Of a stretch of DNA of 64,000 nucleotides, positions 46,325 through 58,180 are shown piece after piece. Below the pieces are notes generated by a model. That model was not told the DNA's origin. It ran no database searches and saw nothing but the letters and a program-made list of their open reading frames with translations. Every line of letters begins with the position of its first letter. The stretch's first letter is position 1. Both the position numbers and the translations under genes were made by a program. The DNA lies in the NCBI GenBank assembly GCA_944472135.2, contig OX235270.1, positions 70,379,168-70,443,167 of the forward strand, written 5' to 3'. The stretch is from Trichobilharzia regenti (taxonomy: Eukaryota; Platyhelminthes; Trematoda; Strigeidida; Schistosomatidae).

Positions 46325-48348
46325 AGCTGACATTATATCACCTGAATAATTCCCACTCCGTATTTTTTATTTTTCTGCCAATCATCCTAAACGTTATGCA
46401 CAAAACGTTTGCCCTCACTCTGTGCTCCTGTGCTTCCCGCAAACTGATTTATGGTAGTTTTACCTTTCATTTTCAACCAGAAGTATTTCAGGTCATATCA
46501 ATCACAAAATTCACCAAGCACGCTAAGCAAATAGTGTGTTTAATTATTAGTAACTGATGCTTCAGATGTTTTCGTAGCCATATGATTATTTTATAATTAC
46601 AAATAAATGCACAAATACGGTTACATACTTCGTTTTTTGTTTTTGTATGTCTTTATGAAACAGAAAACATAAAAATGCCAGACCACATTTAACTGTTTCA
46701 AGCTACTTCATCCAGTATCTACTGGCATATTAAGACGGCGTACATAGCAAGGAGCTGGGAAATGTATTTTAGGTGTATGAGTAAAACAATTCGCTTTAGA
46801 AAGCACAGTTTGTATTATTACGATGTTTAACAAATCTAACTACTATTTATGATGCAGTAATGAAACTTCTTTTTTTGTACCCAAGGATGATAGCTAAGCT
46901 GGTACTCATTTTTAAGCTTAAAGTCACCAAAACCTGAGGAACTGTTAAAACTAGACTTTAACTTTTTAATGCATCTACGCATATTTTTAGTGATGACTAC
47001 AAATTGTAAGATAATTCTCACTTGTACTACAGGTAGAAAAAACAAAATATTGCGAAAAGCGGATACTCAGGCAGCAATAACACCCTTTATGCAATTCAAG
47101 CTGTACTTTAAGAAAAGATGAAATATCAATGATTTCGAACATAGTAGGCTTAACAATGATAGGCGTCACTACAACAAAAGGGAGGAATAACGACAGGCGT
47201 AATTACTAGTTCACTGTCTTCCTTTCGAAAACAAAATACTCTGTACAATTCATAACACCTTTAATAGTATAGCAAGAAGAGTACTAACACTATAGTTGAT
47301 TGCTGGCTTCATTTCTTATGTCAGCAGTTAGTGTGTGTAAATGAAATACATAGAATGAAGGCATAGTTTAAATTCGAAGGGAATGGAGAGAAAATGATCC
47401 AGTTCAGGGACTGTGCATCATTTAGTTGGTGCTTCACACCGAAGAAATGAAGTCTTACTTTTCATCAGTTATGCTCTGCCAAGTTGCATGTTTACGAAAC
47501 AGTACTATTTTAAAATTGCTCTTAATCGATTATTCTAAAAATGTTCTTTCTGCACCTATCAGTAGGCATTTATTCGAACTCTCACATCATTTGAATACAT
47601 ATATATATAATTACATCGTATGCCTCACTGATCGCTGTTCCCTGGATAGAAAAAAGTAACATTAAAATTGTTAATTCCATTAGTGAATAACTGAAATAGT
47701 TTAGTTATTAATCACCACGCATCACTACAAATCTCATTCGTGACATAGACTGATTGCATGCAAACAGGCACGCACCATCTCAGGTATGCATATTAATGAG
47801 TGAATATATATATATATATATATATACTGAAGTATTGACCAGTTCTAGAACTACATGCTTATCTTGATCGATTTTATCTGGAGCAAAAGTATAATTTTAG
47901 TCTGCGTTTATTTATTTGTTTATTTTTTTCACTCATTCTCATTCAACTCAATTCAACTTTGCTTGTGTAAACAACAGTAGTCATTCAATGTATGATGAAT
48001 GGAACTAATAAATCATTTTAGTGACATTTACCTGACTTTTGTGAGTAAGTAGATTGGAAGAAATAAAAATGTGTGCACTTACACTTGGTTATCTTCATCA
48101 CTCGAATTGATCTGAAAATGGTTAGGAGATGAAGTACTAAATTTTTTTTGTTTCTCTTTTAGTTCCATAGGTGAGTATTATAAAATGTTTTTTTTTTAAA
48201 TACATTAGGGTGATTTAGTAATTTAGCTTGAAGTTTTTGATGCAGAATTTTCAACGTGAAAATGTATTAAGTATATAAGTTTCCAAACCATAGGTGTTAC
48301 GAACTTACTGGAATAATTTGAGCGCCGAGTCAGACTGATTCATTATAT
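46325..48348. other. intergenic, no gene recognised
   Basis: On the minus strand, 47169-46836 holds two overlapping open frames joined by a plausible acceptor (TTTTTTCTACCTGTAG); the second is lysine-rich (MRRCIKKLKSSFN...). No family was recognised, so no gene is called. A TA run lies at 47804-47826. Confidence 0.35.
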
Positions 48349-48351
48349 TTT

Positions 48352-48393
48352 TTTTTATTATTGCTCCCTTGGGTTTCTGGTGGAACATAGGGC
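48352..48393 (-). mobile_element. RTE 3'-terminal scrap
   Basis: About 40 bases matching the extreme 3' end of RTE copies (rc of TTATTGCTCCCTTGGG... TGGAACATAGGG), directly abutting the palindrome at 48395. Confidence 0.6.
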
Positions 48394-48394
48394 G

Positions 48395-48647
48395 ATTCAT
48401 TATAAATTATTTAAATTAATCCCAGCATGTTAAGAAAATCAAAACAAGATTTTCCTGAACGTTTCACTGTGTAAGCTGCCACAGCTTCTTCAGAATATTT
48501 ATTCGGATTTTTATTAATCATCCTAGAATAAACATCCGAATAAATATTCTGAAGAAGCTGTGGCAGCTTACACAGCGAAACGTTCAGGAAAATCTTGTTT
48601 TGATTTTCTTAACACGCTGGGATTAATTTAAATAATTTATAATGAAT
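48395..48647. repeat. 114-bp-arm palindrome with 25-base loop
   Basis: Arms 48395-48508 and 48534-48647 are perfect reverse complements except for two single-base differences (CACTG/CGCTG and CATGC/CACGC contexts); the loop is 48509-48533. Each arm contains CTGAAGAAGCTGTGG ... CACAGCGAAACGTTCAG (right arm 48549-48587 plus; left arm 48455-48493 minus). This has the order of a minimal hammerhead: CTGANGA, stem II GCTGTG/CACAGC, GAAAC, GTT. The transcript would fold into one long hairpin. Confidence 0.9.
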
Positions 48648-48654
48648 GTATTAA

Positions 48655-50220
48655 GCATACTTTGATGAATTATTTTTTTTTAAGCTGGGTGATGGAATTT
48701 TATTTTCTTGACTGAACCACATTTCTACAAGCATACTTAATTTTTAACTACGTTTTTCTAAACTGTCGCTGTGCACTGAACTCACGATTAAACTGGCTGG
48801 TTTAACACAGGTATTGTTAACGTTTTTATAAGGAATTTATGCATTTCATATTGTGAAAATCAAAATGTTTAATTGCAAATCAAGCCAGATTCTGAAAGAC
48901 ACGTTATTCGCGTATCGTGTGGTTAAGTGAAACAAACAATTCGACAGTTGAAATCATTCATTCAAACGTTGAGTAAATAATTTTTCATTTTTCTTATACC
49001 AAATAATCTATTTTATATTTGATGAAGACTGGAAATCGAATTAAGAACACCTGTAATGTGCCATCCATCATCTGCATAGGTCTATACTCATGTAGCTGTG
49101 CTGAACAACAGCTTTGTTTGTCATGTTTACTATTGATAGTAAGCATAAAATATCTGAAGGCATAAATCACTAACAATACACTAGTTAGTACTGTTTTTAA
49201 AGGTATTAAGTCTGAGTGTTGCAGTCATGCTTGATCAACTAATTTACTAGTATTATTTAAATCATTTGACCTCATTTTTTTTCTAAATAAGTATTATTGT
49301 ACACTAGTTATAAATACTGCATTGTGTGGTATTATGACATATCATTAAATTGTCTCAAATTAACTGAGGGCTTTATTACACGGTTTGTTATGTCACACAC
49401 TGTCTGTCAGGTGTACACTCTTAATTTACTTTCTCAATTCTTATCTAGTTGTCTATTGTGAGTGAAATACGCAAAGATGTGATGGTGTTACACCCTCAGC
49501 GTATACACAAACACGCATACACACATAAAAATGATTTACTTGTCACCATGTTAGGCAATATAAGGTGGCAGTGAAATATCAGGAATGCAAACAGTAGAAT
49601 AAAGACTTTAGTTATTTTATTCACAATCATCATATTAAATTTGAAAATTTTTTAACTGCCTATTTGTAAATTTTCAAATTACTAGCACATCTATCATAAG
49701 TAATTGTGAAATACCGTTGGTCAATAGAAATATTTAGTTCATTATTAGGTTCGATTGAAAGGAGTTAGAAAAGATTTAGGCAGATTAATTCAATAGTACT
49801 ACTCAGAATTGAAATAGCCTTGATGTACTTATATCTACAAGTTGCATCAAGCTACTTGTAAGTAGTATGATCCATTTACACCTATTGGAAAAGACTGTAC
49901 CGATTAACTTGGGTTGACTATAGTTAATTCACACAACATCGTCATAAGCGTAAACGTTTAACAGTACCTAAACTCTGTTTTCGTTCTGAATGAGACCGAT
50001 GATAATGAAAGCAGTAATCTTGCTCAATCTACCTTGATTTCGGAAATATATATATATATAAATCACAGATACATTCTGCACAGTATTTTTAAAATAGAAT
50101 CCTCAGGTTGTTTAGTTTCAGTATACTTCTTTTCGGTACAGTATCTTCTGAGAAAATAGTAATCGACAGTAATGTCATGTGACGGAGTGTTGCACTATCT
50201 GAAGCAAGGTCCAATCAATT
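48655..50220. other. intergenic, nothing recognised
   Basis: No gene or element recognised. The 60-codon minus frame 48994-49176 has no motif. Confidence 0.45.
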
Positions 50221-50224
50221 ACAA

Positions 50225-50300
50225 CATTCCTCCTTTCAACCGACTAGTTTCAAGCAACACATTGTCACTGTGATCGGAGTTTGTCAGACAACTGGTTAGT
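50225..50300 (+). repeat. diverged direct repeat, copy 1
   Basis: ACCGACTAGTTTCAAGCAAC then CACATTGTCACTGTGATCGG and AGTTTGTCAG resembles 50565-50640 (ACCAACTGAGCTCAGAGG, CATCACTGTGATTTCAG, TTTGTCAGC). Possibly two old SINE heads; the family was not identified. Confidence 0.35.
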
Positions 50301-50564
50301 TCAGTTGTCCAACTGTTGTCCCTTGAATGATAACTAATTGAAGAAAGGTAAAACAGAAATAGACAAAATGTATCTAGATACTTCCATTAGTGTGTCTGAA
50401 AAATGTGATACGTCTGTGTAATACATTTCGAACAATCTAGTCATATATCTACTTGTCAGTTCAACTTATATAAAAACCAGAAGTGTGAAGTATGAAAAAC
50501 AATATGGGATTTAGGAGTAAGAAGAAAGGCATAATCTTATTAATAAGGATGGTCATTGACACTG

Positions 50565-50640
50565 CTTCTTGACCAACTGAGCTCAGAGGTTGTGAGTAGC
50601 ACATTATCATCACTGTGATTTCAGTTTGTCAGCTTTCTAC
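50565..50640 (+). repeat. diverged direct repeat, copy 2
   Basis: Partner of 50225-50300. Confidence 0.35.
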
Positions 50641-50644
50641 AACT

Positions 50645-52580
50645 ATTAAAATTGATGATAAACAGCTTAACGTTACTCTAAGAAATTAAATTTAGAATGA
50701 ACACCAGGAAGTAGAAGACATTATCAGGATAACATCTTCATCCATAGCTGCCATGACTTATAATTAGATAAGTCAAGAATTTCTCCTCAAACAGAAACAT
50801 AGCCAATATCAAACCTGCAACATGTGGTGCATGGAGGCACTATACAAAAATATGCAAGAAACGTGTCTGACGCTTTGTTTCCGTCACCAAAGCAACCACA
50901 TATAAGTCTTTGCTATTACTAAAAGACTTCCTGTAGTTTCAAATATTTATTGTCTCAGTAATCCGTCAAAACGGGTAAATCGGTAGGATAATACCGAATG
51001 GTATACAAGAGAATTGATTGTGTCAACATTACTGCATGATGAAGTTCAGAGTCTACACAGTATTATAAATGAGGTTAAACAGGAATAGAGATATACCAGG
51101 CAGAAGAATAAACGAAGAATCTGATGGAGAAAAAAAGTAGAAAAACATTTTTCCTTTTTTTTTCCTTCACAAAATGTCTTTTTCCGTTGATTTATCCTTC
51201 CGACTAAATTAGACGATATTTTCGTGTAGCCTAATCGTATGATCGGTATAATCTAATCTAACCAAAAGAGAAATGAACGACCAAGAGTCTATAAACTCAC
51301 TAATATAGTTAGTTCATAAATATTTCTCTCTTACCCCTTGAAAAAATACTTCTACTCAAAATAATTCTCATGCACGATTACCTAATCTGAAAAAAATACC
51401 GAAGAAGAAAATGTTAGGAAAATAATTACTAAAATGTTTGTCATCTAGCATGGTAGAGAGTAATCGTTAATGTGGCAGTATAAATCCTTATATTCATTTT
51501 TTAGAAGGAAAAAAATTTTTAATTTGGCTGCAAATTTTCACAGAGAGGTAACAGACTCTTAAAGTTTCCACTTTAAAGATTAAAAGCTCTACTCAGACTT
51601 TAGTCTCTGTATTCCCTTTGAATCTTTAGAAACATCTTGCAGCTTTGTGAATCAATACAAAAAGCCGACATGTTCTTTAGTTTCTAAAAATTCTCTGAAA
51701 GAACTTCGGGAGATGCGCTAGATGAGATGTTATTTAACTCACATGATTTCCGAATAATAGATAAAATGATGGATTCTAGTTAGTTAACGATCTAAAGATT
51801 TCCTCTCTTCACTACGTTTTAATCATACGATAGGCACGGAAAGGGACAAAATTTATTTTAGTTTCTTCCCAACCAGGGTTAACTTCAAACCTAACGCTTT
51901 CTTCTCATTTGCATAATTGTTTTGGCATCGGGAAGATTGGATTTGGTAAACTGCATTCTAGTAATGTCATAAGACAGAGATTAATATTTACAGGTCTGGC
52001 AGGAGGGTAGCTGAAACTACTCACGTGCATATGACTGTCTAAATGACAGATGGTTAACTTAATGTTTGAAGCCCATTATTTAAACTTAACCTGTGGGAAC
52101 TCACCAGGGTTTAGGAAAATCGTATGAAACTAATTTATGGGTTTTAAATCACTTCTGTGAGGTTGACAAGATACGTTTTGTTGTATGTGCAGGAAAAAAG
52201 CATGATTACATCAAGGTAAGTAATGGAAATACTGTCATCATACACTTTGATGTCACAGAAGAAAGCATCGCCCAACACGCTTTATTTATTGAATTGAAGA
52301 ATGCACCCCGATTCACCATTGAAGAAGTGTTGTGATAAAGTCTTATCTTGAAAGGATTGTGGGTAGATTTTATTGCGTTAATCAGGACAGTGAAAAAGGA
52401 TAATAATGATTAATTTTTTCTTCAATCCCGTCTGATTTATTAACCAGTCCTAGTCCAGAAAATAAGGAAGGTTGAACGTGGGAATAAACAATGCAGCCAC
52501 TACAGAAACATCAAGGCAGAGAAAAATCGAACTTATTCTCCACTGGAATCCTGAACGCTTCTCGTTTTGAGGACCGGTCA
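50645..52580. other. intergenic, no gene called
   Basis: The plus frame 52093-52335 (80 codons) has protein-like composition and contains AAG followed by GTAAGTA at 52211-52220, a strong splice donor. A matching acceptor TTTTGTTGTATGTGCAG lies 23 bases upstream of it. This could be a microexon or chance. No family recognised. Confidence 0.3.
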
Positions 52581-52584
52581 TGCT

Positions 52585-53460
52585 GCCAGTGGGAGTCCTC
52601 GGAAAGCCCGTCACTGAATAAGTCTTTTTTGATAAGGATAGATGAAAGAAATTCTCACGCGATTTTCGGAGCTAGGAGGGACGCCTATCTTGTGAAGGAA
52701 AAGAGGTGATATGGTATTAAGAGTCCGTGAAAGCAGATGAAATAAAAGTGGGCTCTGTAAATTCTCAGCTAAGGAGTCAATAATATTCTGCGACCATCCA
52801 AAAGACAACTACGAGTACATTAAGAGTATGGCTACCACGCTGTCGTTAACAACGTTGAAGACCCATATGCAGTGGTAACCAATCCCTTCTAGAATCCCTT
52901 ACGGCAAGGTGAAATTCAAAAAGTAAGAAAATTGCAATTATACAAACAACGCAGATGAAGAGACCAAGGTGGAGTTCTACAGACAGTTGAGAGGCTCAGG
53001 TTGAAATTAAGTATAATGGAGAGCTGTTTATAGATATCTACGTCTTTAGCGATATGTTGATTAGAGGCAGCTTATGTAGGTACTAGGATACACATAATGT
53101 GACACAGACTTCACTGGGTGGACATCACAAAAATCAGACAAATTTTATCTCAATCTCAAGAATTTGGCAACACAGCTTGCTGAACACAAAATCGAGAAAG
53201 GTTTAGGATGTGGGCCCAGATCACTATCTATTACAAGCAGCTTTCAAGATAAATTTGAAAGTCTCCAACAAAACTGAAGGTTGGAGACATCACCGGAGTA
53301 AGTGGCGTGTAAGAATTTTGTAACTATATGAGAACGATGTGAAAGACATCTTGTGTAATAAGAAAAAGCACGAAAAGGCATGTCTGCCTGTGGACAAGTA
53401 TAAGGTGATAGAGAAAAGAAGGATGGTGAAACATAAGACTGTTTTATGACAAGCCTCGAA
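52585..53460 (+). mobile_element. decayed RTE endonuclease region
   Basis: A series of RTE blocks in order but with many breaks: the CGGAAAGCCCGTCACTG 5' block, the CNNPKDNYEY region (about 52795), ALMQW-like (about 52865), a NNADEE..FYRQL region (about 52950), the FI-S-S-R area (about 53140) and a DHYLLQ-like end (about 53220). Heavily mutated. Confidence 0.7.
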
Positions 53461-53499
53461 AATGTTCCATCACTGATCATTTTTAGTTGTTTTCAAGGT

Positions 53500-53862
53500 G
53501 ATATTTGATAATACTTATGACCGTAATCAGTTGTCACATGTGCTTGATAACTGTCATCCAGCAGTAAGGTTCACCCTTGTAGTAGAAAAAGAATATATGA
53601 TTCCCTTCCTTCATTTTAAAACAGCGAATTAAACAGCGGAATCTCAGGGAGGTCGTTCCATAGAGAACCCACATGGAACAGTCAACTGAGGAATTTCCAG
53701 AGTGCCTATTATTTCTTGACTCTTGTCTCCGACATATCGGTGGCTCTGACGATTGTGAAGATGAACGGAACTCTCTGAATGAAAACATTCAAAAGGGATA
53801 TCTAGCAAAATCAATCGACAAAGACATCACATCAGACATTCAGAAAAATGAGAAATAGGTTG
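53500..53862 (+). mobile_element. decayed Penelope-like element, diverged subfamily
   Basis: Keeps DNCHPAVRFTLVVEKE (about 53548-53595), the Penelope RT block after motif C, then HREPTW-like and, in the frame 53673-53858, KGYLAKSIDKDITSDIQKNE, which parallels the NGYPIRFIDKNIKPRIQRNE region at 32970-33020. More diverged than the arm copies, so an older insertion or another subfamily. Confidence 0.65.
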
Positions 53863-53918
53863 TGCCAAAAAAGTGATTTACTGCCTTCTTGTATAGAAAC
53901 CTACTCGCTGAATTATTG

Positions 53919-54239
53919 TTAGTGGCAGTTGTGCCAACCCATATCGATTTTTGGTGTCGCAGAAGTATTCCTGTCCTTCATATCACATAGTGTGGCAATC
54001 ACTGTACGAAGTGCCAGAGAAGTATAATTGACTAATAAAGGAAGCTGTACATAAGCAAAAGAAGTAGCGACAGCTTGTGGTGTGCGTCGAGAACGCCTAC
54101 TGTAATCATTCATATTTAATTTCGCAACAGATACACTAGTGGGTGTGACCCTCGCCAACTTCAATGTCTCGAGGCTTGTCTGATTACAAGAGGGAATAAC
54201 TCCTTGATCTGCAGCATATAGATGATGCATCACCTTCAA
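53919..54239 (-). other. unidentified 106-codon open frame
   Basis: The frame is open for 321 bases with a fairly even amino-acid composition (SRRTPQAVATSFAYVQLPLL is an example) unlike the AT-driven frames around it. No motif, splice partner or homologue recognised. It follows a Penelope relic, so it may be element-derived or an exon. Confidence 0.25.
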
Positions 54240-54244
54240 ATTGA

Positions 54245-55895
54245 ACCATCAAGAAAGTACATCTTCTGTGTGTCCTCAGCATTGACCTAAGCATGTCTGG
54301 TATAAGTTTTGCTGCTGTGCATTCTAGGATCACAAGTGATTAGTCTGCATGTAATTTTATTTTAAGAATATATTGTAAATTGGCTTATCTTGTCTATTTC
54401 TATATTTATTCGGACAGTCATATCACCTATTATGTATTTGTTTTAGCGAAATTTAAACAAGCAAAATAGTATTTTGGGTTGGGGGCACTAATAAAATCAC
54501 TAGTCTAAAGAACATCTTCCTCATGGTTGTGAGATATGGGTGATGAAAGTGGAGAATGTAAAACTCTAGCTACTTTCGACTTTAGCTGTACTTCTTCAAA
54601 TTCTCCTGTTAGGTGGTCAACAATAATGAGAATAGGTGCAGTGTTCGGTAAAAACGAAACGTTAATCGATACGTTTGTGAATCTCCGTCATTTGAGATAA
54701 TTTGGTAACTATCTGTCACCACTTTCCATGACAAGAATTGTTATCTGGAATAGAATTAGATCGCGAAACATTTACGCGTGGTCAGAGGAAAGTATAGCAA
54801 CTGTTCATGAGGTATTTAAATTTTGATTGCAGCCATATATGGAGGTAGAGACTACGCGCCTGCAGTCCACGCGAATCTAGGAATCACTAGTGTGAGATTG
54901 CTAGTGAACTAGCGCGATGTCGTTAACAACGGTGAAAATGTATTCTCTGTATGTTGTCATCCGGACTTTGATAATCATCAGTAATCTTAATCGAATTATG
55001 CCTATTTCTGCACACTTTCCTTCATCTAACATTTTGTGTGCTTTTAAGAACGGCCACGTATTTTTAAACTGTTACTAGTTAGAATTTAAACTCATTTCAG
55101 TTTAGATAAAGATATTAAGAAGTAGAACTACAACGATCTGATACAATATGCTTGACTGTTTAACTTCTACTTCTGAATACATATCGGTCGCAAGTGAAAC
55201 CAAGTGAAGTCATTCGCTATGCCCACATTAAGTGGAAGTTCTTCTCTATGTGACCTGCTGAGCATTTTAAATAGATTAAAGAAAAAGTTAATCGCGGTAT
55301 AAACTGGGTATTTGTAATTACCTCCTCAGCAACTTAGTTCTGTGCATACATCGCAACCGTTGTGAGCTGCCTTCAACCTATTCACTTCAGTCGAAAATCA
55401 AACATATTATAACTACATCAAATATACCTATTATGAAATGGGTGAATTATTACCAAAACAATATCCTAAAAACATCAAAGAATGACATAACAGATGACTT
55501 TTCGAATGGCTTTTGTAGGCATATATATGTGTGAGTGAACGACAAAATAGAATTTGGTGCTTTTTAATTTCAAATCCACCATCAGGTAACTCTTGTCTAC
55601 GCATGAATGGATATTTATTCTCATACCTAGAAAAAATTTTAAAATGGATGTATATATGGCATTCGATTGATAAATGAATGTCACGAAAATAATCCAGAAT
55701 TCATTGAACATTGATGAGGTTAAGATAAAAATCGACTGTGTAAATGGGAATACTAACAGAGTTTTGAAAAGTAAGAAAACGTTTGCTCCAAATTTTATTC
55801 CTTTAAAGACACTTTCACAGAGGAAGGATGAAAAATCCTAAATATAGCCTAGTGAACAACTTAGAGGAAAATTCAGCTGCAAATTTAAAAAGTTG
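54245..55895. other. intergenic, nothing recognised
   Basis: No gene or element recognised. Confidence 0.45.
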
Positions 55896-55959
55896 CATAG
55901 TTGGGTAGAAACGGGAAGCACACTGCATCCTTGTCCAACAGATATAAATTAAACACTCG

Positions 55960-56205
55960 CAATAGGAATGACAGAACACCAATACCGGAGATACGGAAAA
56001 TATTATTATCAATATCACTAAAGGATAAGAAATAATGTAAGAACATAAACAAAATCTGGAAATGAGTGCAAAAATAAAATGAAGAGAAATAAGTTGTGCT
56101 CGAAACGTCATCAGTAAATGAATGGCACTGTATAACTCACAGTGTTATAAAAAATGGTTCCACTATAGCGCCCAAATTCTATTCTCATATGAAGTGAAAC
56201 TGATA
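55960..56205 (+). repeat. Penelope-terminal-like repeat, copy 2
   Basis: Shares the CCGGAGATACGGAAAATATT and CTATAGCGCCCAAATTCTAT blocks with 34555-34990. At 56080-56111, TGAAGAG, an AT-rich loop, CTC and GAAACGTC fit a minimal hammerhead core with the first C replaced by A. Confidence 0.5.
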
Positions 56206-56209
56206 AAAT

Positions 56210-56490
56210 AAACCAATATTTCTTTGCAATAACAAACTCATAATGCTGAAACTAGAAAGAAATGTTGTTTATCTAGGAGAGCTACCCAATCAAAAATCTC
56301 TTTTTCAGAAAACAAATGAAGAATACTCCTGTCAAAAAGATGAACTAATCACCTGGTTTTCCGCAAGTTGCAAAATTATGTGAATGATAAACTTAGAGCT
56401 TTGGACTTCATCGGTAAACTTGCCAACACATCCGAACAAAATTAATATAGTGATGCGAAATAATCGCAACGGAATTGCAAAAAGTCGTGT
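56210..56490. other. intergenic, nothing recognised
   Basis: Unassigned sequence leading into the tetranucleotide array. Confidence 0.4.
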
Positions 56491-56496
56491 CTTTTC

Positions 56497-57449
<953 letters not shown>

Positions 57450-57582
57450 TGTTTCTGTTTGTCTGTCTGTATGTTTGTATATATGTATAAATATGAACAT
57501 GCGGAACATAAAAGAGACAACTTTTGCGAAACGGATTTTATTTTAATAAAGGTTATATAGAGGTTACTGTAAACAAACAACA

Positions 57583-57588
57583 TTTATT
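57583..57588 (-). promoter_or_regulatory. poly(A) signal AATAAA of the dynein gene
   Basis: AATAAA on the minus strand 35 bases after the dynein stop codon at 57623-57625; position and match are canonical. Confidence 0.65.
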
Positions 57589-57622
57589 AAACTTTAATTG
57601 TAAAATTTGCAAAATATTCTGA

Positions 57623-58180
57623 TTACATTTTATCACTAGTAATAATAACCCCCCGGAGAATCCAGTTTTCTGGTGTTTTCGAGCATTTTAAAGACAAAGA
57701 AGTGATATAGTCATCGTTCAGTCGACTTGTGGTTTTGTATATAGGAGTAATAAACTGCGCATACTCTAACTCCATTTTCCTGTTAGTTGCTTTCATGTCT
57801 TGGCTATTTTTCTTTATTATTCCAGATTTTATTGTTTTACTTCTCGTCATATAATCCTTCGACGAGGAAGAAGATATCGTTGATTGAACTGTGTGAATAA
57901 CATTTGAGACGTCTTTATCATCTGCATTGTGAACAGTTAAATGTATCAACGGCAACAGGTGACCCAGTTGTTTGTATTTGGCCTCAACAAGACAACCATT
58001 TTGAATATCCCATGATGCGCCAATTAAACACAGACCATGGATGTATATCCCTTTGGCTGGATTTTCTTTCGCATCCTCCAGAAAGAGTTGAGTCACTTGA
58101 CATCTCAAATCTAAATCAATAAGTGACAAGTCTTGGAAATACTTGTGTAGAGCTTCTTGTTTAATTGTTAGTAAAAATCC
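57623..58180 (-). CDS. dynein heavy chain, terminal exon
   Basis: 558 bases from acceptor TTTTTTTCATACCGATAG to the TAA at 57625-57623. It starts GFLLTIKQEALHKYFQDL in phase with the preceding exon. The methionine at 58129 is internal and is not the start. Confidence 0.88.
   Translation of the reverse strand, partial: GFLLTIKQEALHKYFQDLSLIDLDLRCQVTQLFLEDAKENPAKGIYIHGLCLIGASWDIQNGCLVEAKYKQLGHLLPLIHLTVHNADDKDVSNVIHTVQSTISSSSSKDYMTRSKTIKSGIIKKNSQDMKATNRKMELEYAQFITPIYKTTSRLNDDYITSLSLKCSKTPENWILRGVIITSDKM

Noticed and set aside
57904..58122. Plus-strand 72-codon frame
   Set aside because: Antisense to the dynein terminal exon.
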